Shown here piece by piece: positions 47,291-59,264 of a stretch of 64,000 bases of DNA (the first letter of the stretch is position 1; every line of letters starts with the position of its first letter). The notes beneath the pieces are model-generated. The model ran no database searches and was not told the DNA's origin. It saw nothing but the letters and a program-made list of their open reading frames with translations. The translations under genes were made by a program, and so were the position numbers. This DNA is from Halictus rubicundus (taxonomy: Eukaryota > Arthropoda > Insecta > Hymenoptera > Halictidae). Location of the stretch: the NCBI RefSeq assembly GCF_050948215.1, contig NC_135158.1:9843822-9907821 (forward strand), read 5' to 3'.

Positions 47291-48578
47291 GATGTTTAGA
47301 ACGAAATTAAATTGCTAACAGATTTCTAGGTTACGTATTTAAGTGATAACTTTGAACAAATTCACGAAACCATGTTACAATCGTGACAGCACCGGAGAGC
47401 AGCGCTGCACTACAAACTTATCTATACGGGCTGATTGAGCAACTTTACAGATTGCATAAATTTTTTAATGTATTTAACATTGCGAATGTTACTACAAAAT
47501 TCAGATAAATAATTCAATAAAAAATTATACAATACATTACAGATTGTAATAATACGTGTCGTCATTATAGATTATTTCAAATAATTAAGGCTTCCATTCT
47601 GAAGCATTACTTTGTTTAGAGAACTTGTACAAAAAAAATTAATTGTTTCTACTTATTATTTTAGGTTGCATTTATTTGTATATTGATTATTAATAATTAT
47701 AGAATGCCTGTGTATTAATATGAACTATGAAATTAACTTAAACACATATTTTATTTGATCAGAAACTGCATCAGAAACGAGCTTTGAACGTTCGGAAAAT
47801 ATGCTAACAATTCTATTCTTGAGTAAGGCAAAAGCAACAATCAGACAGATGCTATAAATTTTTCGTATTTAGTAAACAGAGCAGCAGAACAGAGCTGCAC
47901 GTAGGCATGAAATTCTGCGAAGCAGCACTTACAGGGAAACTTAAATAATAAGTTCGAATACCTAATTTTAAGTGATGCTCTCTTCATATTCGATTTTCCA
48001 TCTGGCTTTTAAAAGATGCAGCAACCTTTTAAACACGGAATGTTCATTATAAAGCAAAATTGAAATTTCTATTAATAAGAAGAAATTTTATCTCTCCAAT
48101 AATTAACACGCTCGACTTATCGATTTCTATCTTATAAATATTTTCTCTTGCTCTGCGTACGTTGATTACAGTGAACTTACGTGCTCAAAATGACTAATTT
48201 TATAAAAAATTCTGCACTTGTTAAAATAAATCTTTAATTCTAGAAGAATAAAATTTGTATTACGAATTGTGTATTATTTAAATATCATTACTTTACATTA
48301 AAGAAACAAAATTTCTCTTCTCAATTTTTTTATTATAAATTATCCTGTCAATCACATCTGCACCAGTAGCTAATTAGTTTCACCGTCAAAGTCTTTTTAA
48401 TTAGTCCCAGAAAAGAAATCACGAAAAGTTGGGTAGCCTGCGAGAGCAGGTAATTTTTTCGTGATCTTGTTTCACCCAAAATCCCGAAGAACTCTCTAAT
48501 AGTGTTTTAAAAAAAGCTTAACCGAAATTAGTAAAAATAGATCGCACCAAATGGCTAATGCAACTTTAAGAAAGCAGT

Positions 48579-48661
<83 letters not shown>

Positions 48662-49720
48662 GATAATATCAAAACGAAGAATAATCACTTCCAGAAACTC
48701 GCCCCGTTGAAACTATAAATCATTATCTCGTCCACAGTATTGGAACAGCAACTCGATCAAAAGTGAAATTTGAACTGGCATTTCCATTGTGCCCCGAACA
48801 ATATGTGCCGTCACAATCGAAGCTCGCCTATTTGCTTATAAACCTGCATCGCAATTTTATCAACAGCCTCTGGAAAGCGGCGCGAAGCGCATTAGCAGGC
48901 TGCGGTTATTTATGCAGATCCCATTTTCAGAAATTGTTTTATAAAAGTCAGAACAATTAATAAATATTCTCAAATAATTCGCATATAAATATATAGTTAA
49001 CGCCAGAACCACCAGACACCACAATGGAACGAGCAAGGAAAATAAATCGACTCTAATTGTCTCCATTGTCCTCAATTTTATGGAAAAATTGTACATCCGA
49101 TGATGACGAAGAATTGTCTTCCAATTTTATTTTCCATGAGATTTCAAGGTCATCCGCACCTTTTTGAGATCAAACATGTTTTTGTCGTCCAATAAAATAG
49201 GCGCTTCGTTCCCTCGCGACAAATTCGTAATCTCAATGATTGCACTTACAGAATCCGTCATTTTGACGGGCCCGGTAGTGCTGGTGTTAAACAAACCAGT
49301 TAATCATTCAGTATCAAGAATGTTTCAAATATGCGTTCCGACTGAACAAAACCAAAAAGGTAACGAGCAAACACACGATTTCAGTCGGAAAACATTCCCG
49401 GACCATCGGTCCGAAATCCTCCGCGGTGCGTGGAAATAGTATACACCGTGTGACAAAAAGATAGACATCTGTGACATCTGTGCATTATTAAAGTTTTGTA
49501 ACCCTTGTCTGGGTAGTAAATAAAAATAGCAGACAAGTTGAAACCGCTGAATGATTTTAAGAGAAGTATTCAACAATTATGTACATTTGCTGTCGTTAAA
49601 TATAAAGACGGCACAACAAAATATTATACACGACGTTTCTACACACTGCTATCATTTTGTTCCGCTATATTTTGGCAAAAATATTATCTTTGTAAAATCT
49701 GATTTTAGTTTGCTGATATA
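47291..49720. other. Intergenic DNA upstream of RWDD1
   Basis: AT-rich and without recognisable genes. RWDD1 promoter sequence should lie in the first few hundred bases after 47290. A long (GA)n tract is at 48582-48656. A foldback MITE begins at 49721. Confidence 0.45.
48582..48656. repeat. (GA)n microsatellite, 75 bp
   Basis: About 36 almost uninterrupted GA dinucleotides, the longest microsatellite in the window. Confidence 0.98.
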
Positions 49721-50413
49721 CGGTGACTCCCACTAATATTCGGACGCTCTTAAAAATCGCATAACTTTGTCAATATTGAACCATACGACTTGGATTTTTT
49801 TTTTGAAGAAGTTAGCACAATTGGTTTGCTACATAAAGTGAAACAAATTTTTTACAAAAATCGCAATTGGTCGAAATTGCAGAGAAAATACTAAAAGTTG
49901 TATTTTGCAACGTTTTTATGTGGACTTACATTGAAAATTTAGAAACTGCGATTTGTAGATCTACATGAATTATACATGTTCTGAGAATTTCATCAAAATC
50001 GGTCAACGTTGCAACGAGCTACAGATGTTTCAAAATGATCACACAAGGGCGAAATTCCCTGACAAGACCAAGATTCTGCGACTGTCTCCCCTAAGTTTTC
50101 ATCGCTAAACGTTTGTAGCTCATTGCAACTCTGACCGATTTAGATGAAATATTCCGAATATGTATAACTGATACAGACGTACAAAACGTACTTTTTAAAT
50201 GTTTCATATAAGCCCGTATAAAAAGGTTGCAAAATCAACTCTTCGTACTTTCTCTGTAATTTCGACCAATTGCAATTTTAATCAAACGATTTTCTCACGT
50301 TGCGTAGCGATCCAATCGTTCTAACTTCAGAAAAACAAATTCAAGTAGTATAGTCGAATATTGACAAAGTTATGCGATGTTTAAGAGCGTCCGAATATTA
50401 TTGGTAGTCACTG
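49721..50413. mobile_element. Foldback MITE, Tc1/mariner-type, 693 bp
   Basis: The left arm (about 49721-50045) and right arm (about 50105-50413) are inverse copies over some 310 bp, roughly 80% alike, with about 60 bp between them. The ends are CGGTGACTCCC and, inverse, CAGTGACTACC, both followed closely by AATATTCGGACGCTCTTAAA. TA dinucleotides flank both ends (49719-49720 and 50414-50415), as expected for Tc1/mariner target duplication. No coding capacity. Confidence 0.9.
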
Positions 50414-50415
50414 TA

Positions 50416-51405
50416 CGTGATTAAACGTATCCTGAAATACAGTGTAGAAGCAAACATCGGTAGCAACGCGAAAATAAACGAGGATCGTGTGAATCTTAGG
50501 GCGTGCAATCGTTTTCGCGTAGAGCGTGGGCCCCGAAAGGATTCGGCTGTCGTGCGGCGGCAGTTCTATGACATCGATTCTGTAAGTTCTGAAAAGGAGC
50601 GTAATCCCGGAAGGTTTTGTCAGCGAGTTTCCACGTAAGCGTGGTGGTAGCGCGCAAAAGCTTGCAGCGGATTTAACACTGGTGGATACCGTTAGGTGGC
50701 TAGGAAAGCAGGCAGGCGCGGAACGCAATCAATACGCTGACAGAACGCGACCGACGACGGTGCCTCGTGCGTGGCAGCTCCGGCCGAGCTTTCAGTCGGA
50801 CGTACGGTCGCGACGAAAGCTCACGAAGCTTGCTCGCCCTCGTTTATCACGCGTGTCCTCTCCCGCGTTGCTATCATCGGCGAGGCATAACGGGATGGTG
50901 GAGATATAGAGCCTGGCGACAAAATGGCGACCGCGATACCAAACAAATGACTTGGCGTGAAAAGCTCGCTGCTAGCCGGACGTGAGACTGGCCCGGCTGG
51001 GGAAAATCATCCCGTTTTCTTTTTCCTCCGGGGGTGTGGGCCGCGGTTTTCCACGCGACAGTTTCCCGAGAGGAGAGTCCTGTCGCTCATTGGGTCATCC
51101 GTGACCTGTACCGAGGTGTACTCGCGACAACGAGAGCTATAAGGGAGGAGGAGCAGAGATAGAGATGATCGAGTCAGCCACCGCGCTGTGCCCGGAGGTC
51201 AGGAACGTCTGAGGGATTTCTGGGATCGCTGGGTTCGCGATCATCGACCGGGGGATCATCCTCGGATCCCGGAACAACCGATAGCGGACTAATGGTAGTG
51301 GTGGGTCGGTGCTCTTTCCCAGCCGAGTGACAATCGCGTTTGTCAGTGCCGGTTTCAATGGCTTGACGAATATCCCGACGGCCGCCGCGATCCAGTTACG
51401 CGATC
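50416..51405 (+). promoter_or_regulatory. GC-rich 5' region of the Tusp/TULP4-like gene
   Basis: From about 50450 the composition turns GC- and CpG-rich and remains so up to the predicted ATG. No domain-bearing ORF is present, so it is probably promoter plus 5'UTR. A start site cannot be fixed from sequence. Confidence 0.45.
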
Positions 51406-51501
51406 ATGCATTTGCATTTCGAGAAGAACAACAATGCCAAGTGCGACTGCAACATCCTGTCGCTCAGCTGGATGGGCAAGGTACCGGACGAGACGCCGGA
51501 G
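51406..51501 (+). CDS. Tusp: First coding exon of a TULP4/Tusp-like tubby protein
   Basis: ATG at 51406 (A at -3) opens 32 codons ending at a consensus donor (GAG|GTAGGT). The peptide contains CDCNILSLSWMGKVPDE, which resembles what I recall of the N-terminus of vertebrate TULP4 (a SNILCLSWKGRVP-type motif), the segment that precedes its WD40 repeats, SOCS box and C-terminal tubby domain. The family is thought to include Cullin-E3 adaptors. The next expected exon, with a GWLATGN-type motif, was not found up to 64000, so the gene would continue outside the window with a first intron longer than 12 kb. The identification rests on about 15 residues and is from memory. Confidence 0.65.
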
Positions 51502-53505
51502 GTAGGTGATTTGCCTTCTACAAGGCTATCGGTGGCCTTGCGATTAGAACGCTAGACAGTTTAGAACTGTAATTCCTTGAATCGTGATCGTACACCTAAG
51601 TAAAGAAAGAACATTCGAACAACAACGTTACGATCGAACCGTTTGTGTGCGTCTGTGTGTGTGTGTGTGTGTGCTTTCCTCGGTGGGAAAAGTGGGCTCG
51701 ATCGATCGTAAGGATTAACGCTTTTACCGCGACTACGGCCGATATTAAAAGGCCGAACACATTCGAAAATGTCAAGCGTATGTGAGAAAACATCGCGGAC
51801 CAATAATACCGCACGACAACGCTGCGTTAGCACTGCCTAAGTGACGTAAACGCCGACGCGTTTATAGATTCGCCGCGTCTCCTTTCTTCCGTAGGTCTCT
51901 TTTCTTTTTCGGAATTTTTAGATCGTCTCGCCAGCCGGCGGTTATTTCGAAATTTCGATCGCTGAATACGATCGGAAATCCTGCTTTCCAAACGAGACGC
52001 GCCGCGCAGGAATTGTAGACGATAGCCTGCGACGCGATAATGCTATTTATCGTACGAGTACGCGGTCCGGTCTGCGCGCTTCATGCTCATTCTACTTGCG
52101 GGAAAACCGATCCGTGGAACCGAAACGCCGCGCTTCTCTTCGCGATTTTATTGTCGCGTCGACAAAACATTTTGAAATAGAATCAGGGCAGCAGTGGAGT
52201 TTGAGGAGTCTTCGTAAGTTGTTCGAAAGCGAGTGTTGGGAGAAGTTGACCGCGAAGTTCCGGTACGACGGTCGTTGTAAATACTTCAGCATCGTTGTTT
52301 TTAATATTAAAAACACACGAGAACGTTTGACCCATCGGCTCGATGCTAAACTTTCCACAGGGAACACTGCGCTGGCCTGTTTGGTCAAATATGGAACGCA
52401 CAATTTTTGGAAATGGCCTGCCTTCTGGCTCATTTGGTGCGGACACTTTCTAGCACCTAGACTTGAAAAATTGTCTCTGTCGAATGTATTGTTGCCCCAG
52501 AAGTTTCTTTCGCGATGTGTATGTTTAATATTGTTTTACACAGGCAACGCGATTATCTGCTCGTTAACGTTTTGTTGCTTCCTCAGCTTTCTTTTACAGA
52601 ACCACGCAATCTCTAACTGGAGTTTTCATTGCGTTCATTGAAATTAAATTGAATGAATACAATGTTAAAACAACAAAGACTTGTGGGTCTGCAAGAAATA
52701 TCTTAACAAGTATGTTTTGAATAATTGGTAAATAATGTTGTGAATGGTCTTAAGCGCTTGTATAGTCGCGAAAATGGCCCGTGGGCGTTTCGCAAAATTT
52801 GACAGGACTACTGTTAATTATTTGGAATTTATGTACCTGATGGAGCCAGTCAAATCGTCGTAACTTTTGACAGAGTTTCAGTGATACGTTAGACGGTAGC
52901 ACAACGTGTAGATGCACGTAAAGGAGTCAGGCTGAAGGACTTCGCACAAGATAGCGCAAGCCGAAGACTCATTTGCGCGATCATGGCCGATAAACGCCGG
53001 CTCGATGATGTCACACGTACGTAACACCGGTCATTAAAGTGTTGATAGATCTGTGATGCGGGCGAAGAAAATGTTTGAACGCGTCTTTAAGAACATTGCA
53101 CGAGGTGGAGGGGTTTCAACGAAGCCGCTCGAAATTCGTTTCTCTGGAAGTAAAAATGACCCGCACTTCAGCTCTAATTCTTCCGGAATCTAATTAGTTA
53201 ATCAGTTAATCATCAGCTAATTAGTTAATCGTTCGAGTTTTTATGGGATGAGTGAAGCTGTTGCAATGGAAACACGGACTTGAGGATTTTGTAGCTTTTC
53301 TGATGTCTTTTTTTTTTTAAAGCATGCGCTCTGTGCGAGAGGATGAAAACATCTTGTCACGATTTTCAGAAAGTGTGGAGTTCGCGCGAAACATTCTCGA
53401 CTGCGGATAAGGTGTTTTGTTCTCGAGTTTAACAACGTTTCTTGAAAGCGTTGTAAAAAACGCAATTTACCAAGTCGGCAGTTTGTATTTTAAGAGAATC
53501 CTTAA

Positions 53506-53577
53506 AAAACAGAGATAATAGAATTCTTGAAAACAGAGATAATAGAATTCTTGAAAACAGAGATATGGAAATTCTTG
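53506..53577. repeat. 24-bp tandem repeat, three copies
   Basis: AAAACAGAGATAATAGAATT recurs at 53506, 53530 and 53554 as part of a 24-bp unit; the first two copies are nearly identical and the third has changes. Confidence 0.85.
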
Positions 53578-56500
53578 CATTATAAAACTATTTTTGTCAT
53601 TCTAAATCCATTTTCGTTTTATTTTAATCTTAATAGTTGCAAATAACGTATCAGCTGGTTGCTAATGTCGAGAATTATCTACGGTACTAACTTTGACCTG
53701 TCTGTTGTGCCATTTTGATATCTTTTTAACCGCTTTTGCAAACATAGTACACCCCGCGTGTCTCGTATTAACCTCGTCTTATCCGGCAACAATTTTCAGC
53801 GAAATTTATGCAAAATGTTGTCCATTGGTTATACAACACAGAAGCCACTGAACGTCGCTTTCCTTTTCTAAAATAATTTTACTTGGTCGGAAGTAACATT
53901 GCTATTCAACTCTTCCAATCACTGTGTCAAGTTTCCGCTACTCACTTTTGCCACAAATGCATAAACTCAGTAGCCTACTTCTGTCGTATGCAAGTCACGA
54001 TGATATGAAAATCATTTTATTTAACGGCGATTAAAACCTTGAGACGTCCTGCTAAAACCAGACAGACAAATATCGACTTTCGCCACTTTTGCATTAACCC
54101 TGTGACGGCGTAGGCCGGGTCCGTTTCGACCCAGAGTATAAAATGGTCAATCACTCGATTGTTCACTTTCCGGCGAGTTAATTAGACAAACGCACTAGGA
54201 ACGACGGTGGGGATTGAATTATCTTGAAAAATATGTTTCATAAGAATGGTCCGCCGTGCGAAGTTTAAACGGCGCGTGCATAAAATTAATTCGGCCGTTG
54301 CTAAGTAAATTGCGAGAATGCGATCGTCGCACACGCGTAGCAGTGGCAGCGAGAATGCGTTAACGCGAGTAACTGTATGCAGGCTAACCTTGACACCCCG
54401 GAGCGAGCTCTAAGAAACGGACTATCAAGGTAAAGGGGTCGGAAGGTCATCGTTTTAACGCATTTTCTTCGACCAGTCTTGGCGAGCGTGAACGCTGGCT
54501 AGCAAACGAGTAGACTGCGGTTCGGGTGCAGGCTCGTTTAGGGATTAATTATCGAAGATGCAGGGTAGGTCCCGCCGCGGCGGAAACCGCGCAATATTTC
54601 GAAAGGAGACAGAGGGAAAGAGAGAGAGAGAGAGGCCTAGGCGAGTGGCACGCCGTCTTCTAAACAAAGCCTCGTCGAGTCGAGGCTTGGCGAGGCACAA
54701 AGCGGTTTTCCCGTGTCTTTATGAGCCTGGAAGAGGTGTTCGCGCGACTCCGCCGGGATTGCGGCGCATCCGCGAGCCCAGTTAATAATACCGGGGAGAG
54801 TTTCGAGACCGCATCAAAGCGGGGTGGAGATTGGAATCCGTCAGGGTTGGAAGCGGATGCGTCGCCGCGTAGAAGCGGCTTAGACGCGAGAGAGGGTGGC
54901 CAGATATTCGGAGGGGTTGCTTTTCGTTTCGTGTACGTGTCGTACGACGCCCGAGCCGACGCAACGGTGAAGATGAAGTTCGTGCTCGGTGTCTCGATTA
55001 GATCTTTTCATGGTCGGAGGCAGCGAATGTGCCTCACGACCGTCGCGCGTCGGGCTTTCTTCGGCTGTCTTTGTCGAGGCTGAGCTCGTACTCCTGTACC
55101 CTGCGAATACCACCGGATCGTAGAGTGGTGGACAAAATAGCAAGACACTTCATATAGAGGGAACGGTGGCTCCCCAGTTTTTTTATTTCTTCCTGAAACC
55201 TAAATTCAGTTGAATTTTTCAAGTAAAATAATTTTATCGAATTTAACATTGAAGATAAATCATTATTGGACCTCTTACAAAACCCCTCCCCCAACAGAAA
55301 TCGTACGAAATCATTGGTAACATCATGTGTAAAAGTGGAGTAATCAAGCTTCGAAATGTGATCAGATTTATTGGCCTCCGATTATTTTTTACGAAATTAC
55401 GTCAATTTCTTGAGAATCAGAAATTCAGTGTTCGAGCACTTTTTGGATCCACCGTATAACTCTGAATTATTTCCTAATAATTGAGTAAAAAGAGAGTGAT
55501 ATTGTATTGAAGTTGAGTGAAGCGTATATTTATTGCAACAAATATTTAACTCGGATATTTTGTGGATCAAACTCGGTAAAATTGCAAAGCAGAGATAGCT
55601 GACGACGAAATGAAGCTCGACGAAATTAAACACGAAGACTTTACGGATCGCATTGACGACCAGTTACGATTGTTTACGGAAATCTGTTCTTTCGTGGCGC
55701 GGATAGCGTGACTAAATATGGCAGCGCGTTTATAACACCCGCAATTCCGGTGTTTGAACTATGTATGGAGAAGCATGCTGTATGCTTTTCTGTAATCGAC
55801 TGTTGCCAGTGCTTGGATCAATGTTATTGACGATCTTCGCGTTTCCAATGCGAAACTGATTGCATTAAACAGTATCACTCTCTCGATACGTTTCCTTAAC
55901 AATCCACGCAACGTATTTCTATTTATAGCACGAAAGATTTTCTGCATTCGATGCTATTGAACTGTGGGTCCATCAACTGTGGATCTTAATGAAAAATAAA
56001 AATTGTCAACATCGATTGCAAGAAACTGGTACAAGGTATTTTCTTTGCTTTTCTGATAACTTTAAAAAGTGGAAAATAATACATTGATACTCTCTCAATT
56101 CTCTCAATCTTTGTACTCTTTTAAATGGCACCCATTTTTGCCATAAAAGCATAAAATCCGCAGTCCAATCGTCATACATTGTACAATCGACAAAATATTG
56201 GAGTATAATGCCTTTAATGGATGCTTTTCGAACGAATTGGTGATAGTACAGCTATTATGCGAAAATCTTATCAGATACACGTCGCTAGAAGCGTTTTTCA
56301 CTCCTAAAAAGCCGTCCATTGTCTACGAATCGTCATTAATGGATTCGGCTGATACACTTCACCAGCATCTTCCCATAATCATCTGCTCGTCGAGAGTATT
56401 TACCCAAACCCAAGGGTCGTTTCGGCCCAGAAACGATCCATCTAAGTACTTTCGTTCCTGAAACGTTGATACACTACGTTCGCAGTCACTATATTCGTTT

Positions 56501-57262
56501 CATCGAGTACACGAACAAATGAACTAGAAACTAAAAACACAAATGCACAAAAGGAATTAAAAAAAAAAACTGTCCCCTTTAACGTAATGCCATTTCGTAT
56601 TTTTGTTTTTTACAATTTGATGACGTCCAATGATTATTCAGTTTACCAACTTCGTTAAACTCTCGGTGCATTCGCCACGCGTTTGTTCATTCGAGCGATC
56701 GATACACTGTTTTCATTAACTATTTGGAAACCGTAGAATCCTGAACTTTTCGCCGATTGGCAATTTTTAGACTGCGGATTTTATGCGTCTATGAGAAAAA
56801 TGCAAACGGAAAAAATACTATTGTTTTATTTTCAACTTCCTAAAAATATTAAGAAAGAAACATGTGGCTCCTATATTTTACAGTGAACGCAGACAATGTT
56901 TATTTTGCATAAAATCACTATACTCGCACAGATATGTATTTCAGTTATGAATACAAATCATCGGGGACAAAATAATAAATTCATATATGTGTTGCTGGGG
57001 TACACCCGTCCCATTTATGGTACAGTAGCGTCACTGAAAATCGTGCGTGCACGTCGGTAAATTTATTCCAACGAACTGTAGATACCGTCCATGATACGAC
57101 AGGTTCGCACGGGTTAAGAAATTCCGATTAAAGACGTTAAAATGCCTGCACCAGAAATTCAGGAGCTACTTAAACGTCCGAGGAGGTAATACGAATGTAC
57201 CACGGTGCATAAATTCTTAAAGCAAATCGATCGGTCATATCAGGCAGCCATATCAGTTCTCT

Positions 57263-57289
57263 TCCCCTCCCCTCCCCTCCCCTCCCGCC
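57263..57289. repeat. (CCCCT)n microsatellite
   Basis: About five tandem CCCCT units. Confidence 0.9.
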
Positions 57290-59264
57290 GCCATGCCATT
57301 CCAAGTATGCAGAGTTCATTATACAAGACTAAGTGGCTGAAAAATCTCGTGTCCGATAACAGAGATTCCCCGATACATAGTTCCGCCGATCGATTACGAG
57401 AATCCTGCGCTTGGCCGAGCGAATAAAAGCGGAAGAAAACGAACGGGTACAGTTATCGTGCGCGACGATACAATCGACGTCGAAAGGAATTCAGTGACCC
57501 AAAGGCGACACGACCTTCAGCCGACCTTTGACAAGGAAATTTCCTTGGAAATTTGGCGCGCTTCCCGCAAACGGCACACCATCAACGTGACCATTCAGAA
57601 TCGATAAACGTTGCATTCCCTCCGCAGCAGAACCGTACGTAATCTTTCCTTGCTTGTTGAAGGGAAGCCCAGGCCCTCCGTTCCATACTGGACAAAATAA
57701 TAAGCCTAAAGGGTTAACATACGGTGGATCCAAATTAGGATACTGAATTTCCCGTTTTCGAGAAATTGCCGATACTTTAACCGTGACAATTTCGTTAAAA
57801 AAAAAAAATAGTACCATATACCTAGATTAATTTCAAAACTCAGAGCCTTTACTTTTGCCATTTATCGTTCATTTTTGTCCACGATACTGAAGGAGACTGA
57901 AGCCACTTTTTTGGTCGAAAATGTTTCAGCGGTGCGAATACAGGGAGTTTCCGAAATTGCGTTACAAACGGCCGGGGTGGTGATTCTACGTGTAGAAACA
58001 AGGCGAAAAAAAGCAATAACATTTTTTCGTTTGACGCGTCGTTTTCGAGTAAATCGAGTTTCAAAATTCAACGGACACGCGTCCCGGTAGATAGGAATCA
58101 GCTGACCCGTTTGTTCACGGTCTACTTCCGGTTCTACTTCTAGCGAATAATACTAGACGACGCGAACTCGACGGATTCTCATACTCGTGTCTCTCGAAAA
58201 CGAGGCGTTAAGCAAAATGAAAAGGTTATTAGTTCTTTTCGATTCGTTTTTGCACGTAGAATCAACACCTGGCCGCTTGTTGCACGATTTCGGGAACACC
58301 CTGTATAAATCCATGCAAATAAACATGTTAAAGTTAGCGACGAACAGGCTGCGGATTATTATGCAGAATAAAAATTGTCTGCATTCGTCTCTCTTTTAAA
58401 TAAAGTGAATCCAATATAACAAGTCGTTGATTTACTGTTTTGATCTACCCATTTCTGTCGTGAATGCATAAAAACCGGAGTCGAGTAATCAATCATGTCG
58501 TGCTTACGACATTGTATTCCACACCGATCGAACAAGAAGACGATGAATCGCGTTGCTCGCTGACCTCTGAGGCAGTATTAATGACATATAATGACGCAGG
58601 TGCTGAGATAATTGCTCGAACACAAATCCTATCCTGCGGCGTGTTGCGTCGTAGAAACCGCGGGGAGCTGTTGTGTAACAACTTCGGAGATGCGATATAC
58701 TTCCTGATTAATTAAGCCCTCGTTTAATGAATATACGAGTCTGAGAAGAAAGTTTGTTTTACACAGCACGCTCTAACACCTTTTCGTAAAATTTACCGTC
58801 CTTTTTCGGACGGGACTCTAGCTCTGCTTTAGAATCATTAGCCCCGGACGTTTGCACGGCGAAACACGCGAGAGTTTGACATCTTTCGTGAAAAGGAAGA
58901 TCCCCCCTCGTTGACGGGCTTTCTGCGACGGAATGATATCGTTCCGCGAACAATGCTGCGAAATTCTCGGTAAACGTGGCATAAACCAAAGACGCCTGTC
59001 CGTTTTACGTTCGTCCCATGTAATGGCTTTAACATGTATTCCCAAGGGCTTCTTGGGTCATAAGCAAGCATCGTAAATTTCTGCTCGTTTTAATGGCGTT
59101 CAAATGCTTCGAGCTGCTATTTTACACGCGAGTATAAAAGGGTCAACAGTTGGGAACGGACGGTGTTTTCCATACGTTTTCTTAAAGAACGCATTTCCAG
59201 AATTTATGAATCGATGCCATTGAAAACAGAAGAAATATTAAAAGAATTTAAGAATGTCGATGTA

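Noticed and set aside
52096..52641. 181-codon plus-strand ORF
   Set aside because: No recognisable domain, no splice context, overlapped by a similar-length minus-strand ORF; likely chance in an intron.
54094..54365. Possible TTAA-flanked MITE starting TTAACCCTGTGACGG
   Set aside because: No matching inverse end within a few hundred bases; the TTAA near 54360 belongs to a separate short palindrome.
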